Shown here in pieces: positions 61,546-64,000 of a stretch of DNA of 64,000 nucleotides. The translations under genes were made by a program, and so were the position numbers. Origin of the DNA: Ancrocorticia sp047602305 (GTDB lineage: Bacteria; Actinomycetota; Actinomycetes; Actinomycetales; Actinomycetaceae). Numbering within the stretch: position 1 is the first letter of the stretch; every line of letters starts with the position of its first letter. The notes under the pieces are model-generated. The model was not told where the DNA came from, ran no database searches, and saw only the letters and a list, made by a program, of their open reading frames with translations. Where the stretch lies: the NCBI GenBank assembly GCA_047602305.1, contig JASGHO010000001.1, forward strand, positions 930,001-994,000, read 5' to 3'.

Positions 61546-62178
61546 ATGCTGCACATGAAGCTTTTCAAGAAATTAATCGGCCTTGCTGTAGTGGTCGCAA
61601 TTCTCGGAGGTGGCTGGTTCTTCTTGGTCCATAAAGAACTCCTCCCCGCCAATTTCCTCGGGATGACAAGTGAGCGCAAGAGTGAGCAGATCATCAAGTC
61701 AATTTCCCGCGAGGAGCAGATCGCGCTCGTCAGTCTGGGCATCCAAGGCATCGACAAGCAGAGTTCAAACGCGAAGCTGTTCGGAAAGAAAGTCGCTGGA
61801 ACCGACCGTGAAGTCCTCATCCAGTATGGCTTTGACGCGAAGTTGGGAGTCGAGGGCAAGGACGTCAAGATCGCCGAGGTGGATGAGAACAAACTCCGCG
61901 TCACGATACCGGAGTTCATTTTCATTGGGTATGACAATCTGAACTTCGAGGTAGCAGCGGAGAACAACGGGATTCTGAGCTGGACGACACCTGAGATCAA
62001 CGAAGTTGACATGGTCAACACCATTCTCAACGACGACGCCAAGACTAAGTACGTGAAGTCCAACCAAGACCTCTTGAAGGAACAGACCGAGTTCTTCTAC
62101 AGCTCAATCATCACAAGTGCAGATCCAGACATTCAGCTTGAATTCGAGTACGCCGAAGCTCCCATAAACGCCCAGTAA
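61546..62178 (+). CDS. Membrane-anchored DUF4230-like protein
   Basis: 210 residues from ATG 61546 (CAGGGAATTACC upstream); the longer frame to 61453 is less likely. One N-terminal membrane helix (LIGLAVVVAILGGGWFFLV), then an extracellular domain: EEQIALVSLGIQGIDKQSS, EVLIQYGFDAKLGVEGKDVKIAEVDENKLRVTIPEFIFIGYDNLNFEVA. That strand pattern resembles DUF4230. Base composition is somewhat lower in GC than in the neighbours. No function is known for the family. Confidence 0.75.
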   Translation: MLHMKLFKKLIGLAVVVAILGGGWFFLVHKELLPANFLGMTSERKSEQIIKSISREEQIALVSLGIQGIDKQSSNAKLFGKKVAGTDREVLIQYGFDAKLGVEGKDVKIAEVDENKLRVTIPEFIFIGYDNLNFEVAAENNGILSWTTPEINEVDMVNTILNDDAKTKYVKSNQDLLKEQTEFFYSSIITSADPDIQLEFEYAEAPINAQ

Positions 62179-62248
62179 TGCCATGACGGCGTTGTTCAAC
62201 GAGTGAAGCGGTCCTTGGAGCCGTGTTAGTCCACACTCCGCGACCAAG

Positions 62249-62758
62249 TTAGCGCTGTCCACTCCGGGCCAGTTGCTGCAAGGCGTCGCCGGTGACTCGC
62301 TGCGTCGTCCACTCATCCATGGGCGTAGCGCCAAGTGCGTGATAGAACTCGATCGACGGCGTGTTCCAGTCGAGCACCCACCACTCCAGCCGCGGGTATC
62401 CACGCTCGACGCACAGCGCCGCGAGATTGCACAGCAGCGCTTTCCCGTATCCGGCGCCGCGGAACTCCTCGTAGACGAAGAGGTCCTCCAGCCAGATGCC
62501 GTGGCGGCCCGTCCAGGTCGAGTAGGTGATGTACCACATCGCGATACCCACGATTCGTCCGTCCCGCTCAATCACGTGTGTGAACACCCGGGGATCATCA
62601 CCGAACAGTGCCTCGGCAAGCATCTCCGCGGTGTTCTCCACGGCATCCGGTTCCTTCTCATAGTCAGCGAGAGCCTGGATACAGGCAAGGATGCCAGCTT
62701 CGTCCCCGGGGTGGGCATCGCGCAACACGGCGCCGTCGTTAAGTCTGCGAGTTGTCAT
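62249..62758 (-). CDS. GNAT-family N-acetyltransferase
   Basis: 169 residues. The acetyl-CoA motif A is EDLFVYEEFRGAGYGKALLCNLAALCVERGYPRLEWWVLDWNTPSIEFYHALGA, which closely follows the spermidine/thialysine-acetyltransferase-like (SAT) subfamily. The substrate is presumably a small amine or amino acid. It lies 77 bases downstream of the AEC transporter gene on the same strand. Confidence 0.94.
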   Translation of the reverse strand: MTTRRLNDGAVLRDAHPGDEAGILACIQALADYEKEPDAVENTAEMLAEALFGDDPRVFTHVIERDGRIVGIAMWYITYSTWTGRHGIWLEDLFVYEEFRGAGYGKALLCNLAALCVERGYPRLEWWVLDWNTPSIEFYHALGATPMDEWTTQRVTGDALQQLARSGQR

Positions 62759-62835
62759 TCAACCACTGTATCGGCGGTTCGGAGCCGCCCCGGAGTACAT
62801 TCCATCAGGTGGCAGCAAGACGAGCAACGCGCCGA

Positions 62836-63771
62836 CTACCAGAGCATTGTTGCCAGTGCGATCATGCCGGGAAGTGTGACCACGCTGAGAAGAGTGGAAA
62901 GGCAGAGCAATCTGGTGGCAAACACCGAATCTTTCTCGTATCGGACCGTGAAGATAACCAGCATTGCTCCAACCGGAGTACTCACCCCCGTCAGGATGGC
63001 CATCCGCGCCACGGGATCGATCGGAACAAGCACAAGCAATCCCACAAACAGCAGTGGCATGAGGATGTTGCGAACGAGGGTTCCGATCCACACCAATCGA
63101 TCACCAAATACTGTTCGCAGGCTGAACTCGGCCAAACTCAATCCCACCACGATCATGCTCAGCGGGGTGTTCATCGAAGCCAGATAACCCAGCGCATCGG
63201 AAAAGGGTGACGGTATTCGTACGGACAACAGGAACAGCGGCAGCGCAACAAGAATCGCCAGGATTCCAGGTTTGAGAACAGCCTGCCGGACACGCCTCCA
63301 TGCCGAGCCGATGTTCTGGTCGAAAAGCGAAACACCATAGGTCCAGTTGAAGATCGTATAGGAAGCTACATAGGCGACGGCGTAGAGGACGCCGTCGTCG
63401 CCAAGAATTGCGTGGGTCAGCGGGACACCCATGAATCCAGCGTTGGAGAATACCGTGCCGAATCTGAGCGCAACCCGTCGACCCTCGTTTGGTACCCAAC
63501 GGCGTGTAAACAACAGTCGTGAAATCAAGATGTTGAGCGCGAAGGTTGCCAGACTAGCGGCGAAGGACATACCAATATTTCGTAACTGGTCAGCATCGAA
63601 CGTGCGCTGAAATGCCTGTATCGTCACGGCAGGAATCACCATGTACAGGAGGAGATTGGTCAGGCCCTTGGTAGCCGTGGGCCCGATCCAATTCACTCTG
63701 TAAGCAATCCATCCCAAAGCAATCAGGATGAACATAATTGCCACCTGTTGCGCTGGAATAGCAAAACCCAT
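62836..63771 (-). CDS. AEC-family permease (auxin efflux carrier type)
   Basis: 311 residues from ATG 63771 with GGAGTAATCTC upstream; the TTG 15 bases earlier is less likely. Ten spans in two five-span halves, with the family segments FGTVFSNAGFMGVPLTHAILGDDGVLYAVAYV and AILTGVSTPVGAMLVIFTVRYEKDSVFATRLLCLSTLLSVVTLP. Bacterial members carry malate or malonate. It follows the truncated GH13 gene by four bases, so the two are probably cotranscribed. Confidence 0.93.
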   Translation of the reverse strand: MGFAIPAQQVAIMFILIALGWIAYRVNWIGPTATKGLTNLLLYMVIPAVTIQAFQRTFDADQLRNIGMSFAASLATFALNILISRLLFTRRWVPNEGRRVALRFGTVFSNAGFMGVPLTHAILGDDGVLYAVAYVASYTIFNWTYGVSLFDQNIGSAWRRVRQAVLKPGILAILVALPLFLLSVRIPSPFSDALGYLASMNTPLSMIVVGLSLAEFSLRTVFGDRLVWIGTLVRNILMPLLFVGLLVLVPIDPVARMAILTGVSTPVGAMLVIFTVRYEKDSVFATRLLCLSTLLSVVTLPGMIALATMLW

Positions 63772-63775
63772 GAGA

Positions 63776-64000
63776 TTACTCCACAACAGCTTCCTTCACC
63801 GCAAGCCACGCGGCGGCTTCCGGGGGAAGTTCGCCGTCCGTGAGTTGAACGCTAGCAAGCAGGACTTTGGCGTTCGAAGGCAGCGGAACCGAACTCTCGG
63901 AAAGATTCACGAGGCACCGGAAACCCGGTTCCCTACTGAAATCGAGGACCTCGCTCGGCGACTCGTTCCAACTCAGCGCGCCATCTCCGAGGGCCGCTAG
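63776..64000 (-). CDS. Glycoside hydrolase family 13 protein, C-terminal end only
   Basis: Open from the window edge to TAA at 63776-63778 on the minus strand (74 codons). The translation ends FRCLVNLSESSVPLPSNAKVLLASVQLTDGELPPEAAAWL. It lines up with the last 60 residues of the GH13 enzyme at 50076-51746 (VCVSNFDADPVELPEGELLLASAPLTDGKLPAATTAWL). It is therefore the end of a second, paralogous alpha-glucosidase. Its stop lies just upstream of the AEC permease ribosome site. Confidence 0.85.
   Translation of the reverse strand, partial: LAALGDGALSWNESPSEVLDFSREPGFRCLVNLSESSVPLPSNAKVLLASVQLTDGELPPEAAAWLAVKEAVVE

Overview
The window is chromosomal DNA from a high-GC Gram-positive bacterium, most likely an actinobacterium of the Actinomycetaceae type (Trueperella/Arcanobacterium/Schaalia-like). 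This is inferred from the frequent GTG starts, the glnE-glnA2 pair, polyphosphate glucokinase, the pdxR/pdxST arrangement, the small SPOR-like gene beside map, a type A RNase P RNA and a full set of cysteine-free ribosomal protein paralogues behind a Zur-like box. No rRNA or CRISPR array was seen. One tRNA (Asn, GTT) is present.

Layout. 1-2 kb: end of an amino-acid ABC importer (binding protein, permease, ATPase). 2-9 kb (minus): histidine phosphatase, GlnE, GlnA2 and a DUF2207-like membrane protein. 9-13.3 kb: panB, map, ppgK, rnpB and a YaaA homologue. 13.3-16.1 kb: a sulfur or redox locus with a CsoR/CstR-type repressor, a strong inverted repeat, two small Cys-rich paralogues and a CoA-disulfide reductase-rhodanese fusion. 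16.4-21 kb: coiled-coil protein with a degenerate zinc ribbon, NIF3 protein, a membrane protein-GntR cassette bracketed by 66-bp direct repeats, and a YdcF-type protein. 21-24 kb: vitamin B6 locus pdxR / pdxS-pdxT. 25.4-25.8 kb: a probable insertion-sequence remnant beside tRNA-Asn. 26.2-28.8 kb: Zur-type zinc-economy locus (L28, L33, S14, L31, L36, plus a divergent COG0523-like protein without a P-loop). 29-35.8 kb: polyol/ketohexose catabolic operon with a DeoR regulator and three operator-like repeats. 36-39.6 kb: NagE-type PTS permease, a degenerate CDP-alcohol transferase relative, an M50-like protease and a maltose-type acetyltransferase.

39.6-42.8 kb is the most unusual part. It is an AT-richer island with one 866-codon gene that joins an N-terminal STAND/ORC-like P-loop ATPase, a winged-helix-like middle and a C-terminal Ser/Thr kinase-like domain with non-canonical HRD and DFG motifs. 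It stands alone between housekeeping-type genes and is the best candidate here for an undescribed sensing or defence protein.

42.8-49 kb: frameshifted DUF1905/YdeI gene, CBS protein and a siderophore/iron import operon behind a DtxR/IdeR-like box. 49-64 kb: DedA protein, GH13 glucosidase, bile-acid/arsenite-type transporter, ArsR-like regulator with divergent MFS pump, a large unknown protein, aspartase behind a double FadR-type operator, HAD hydrolase, DsbA-like thiol protein, GNAT enzyme, AEC transporter and the 3' end of a second GH13 gene. The whole window carries many long, near-perfect intergenic palindromes. At least three of these families occur in two copies.
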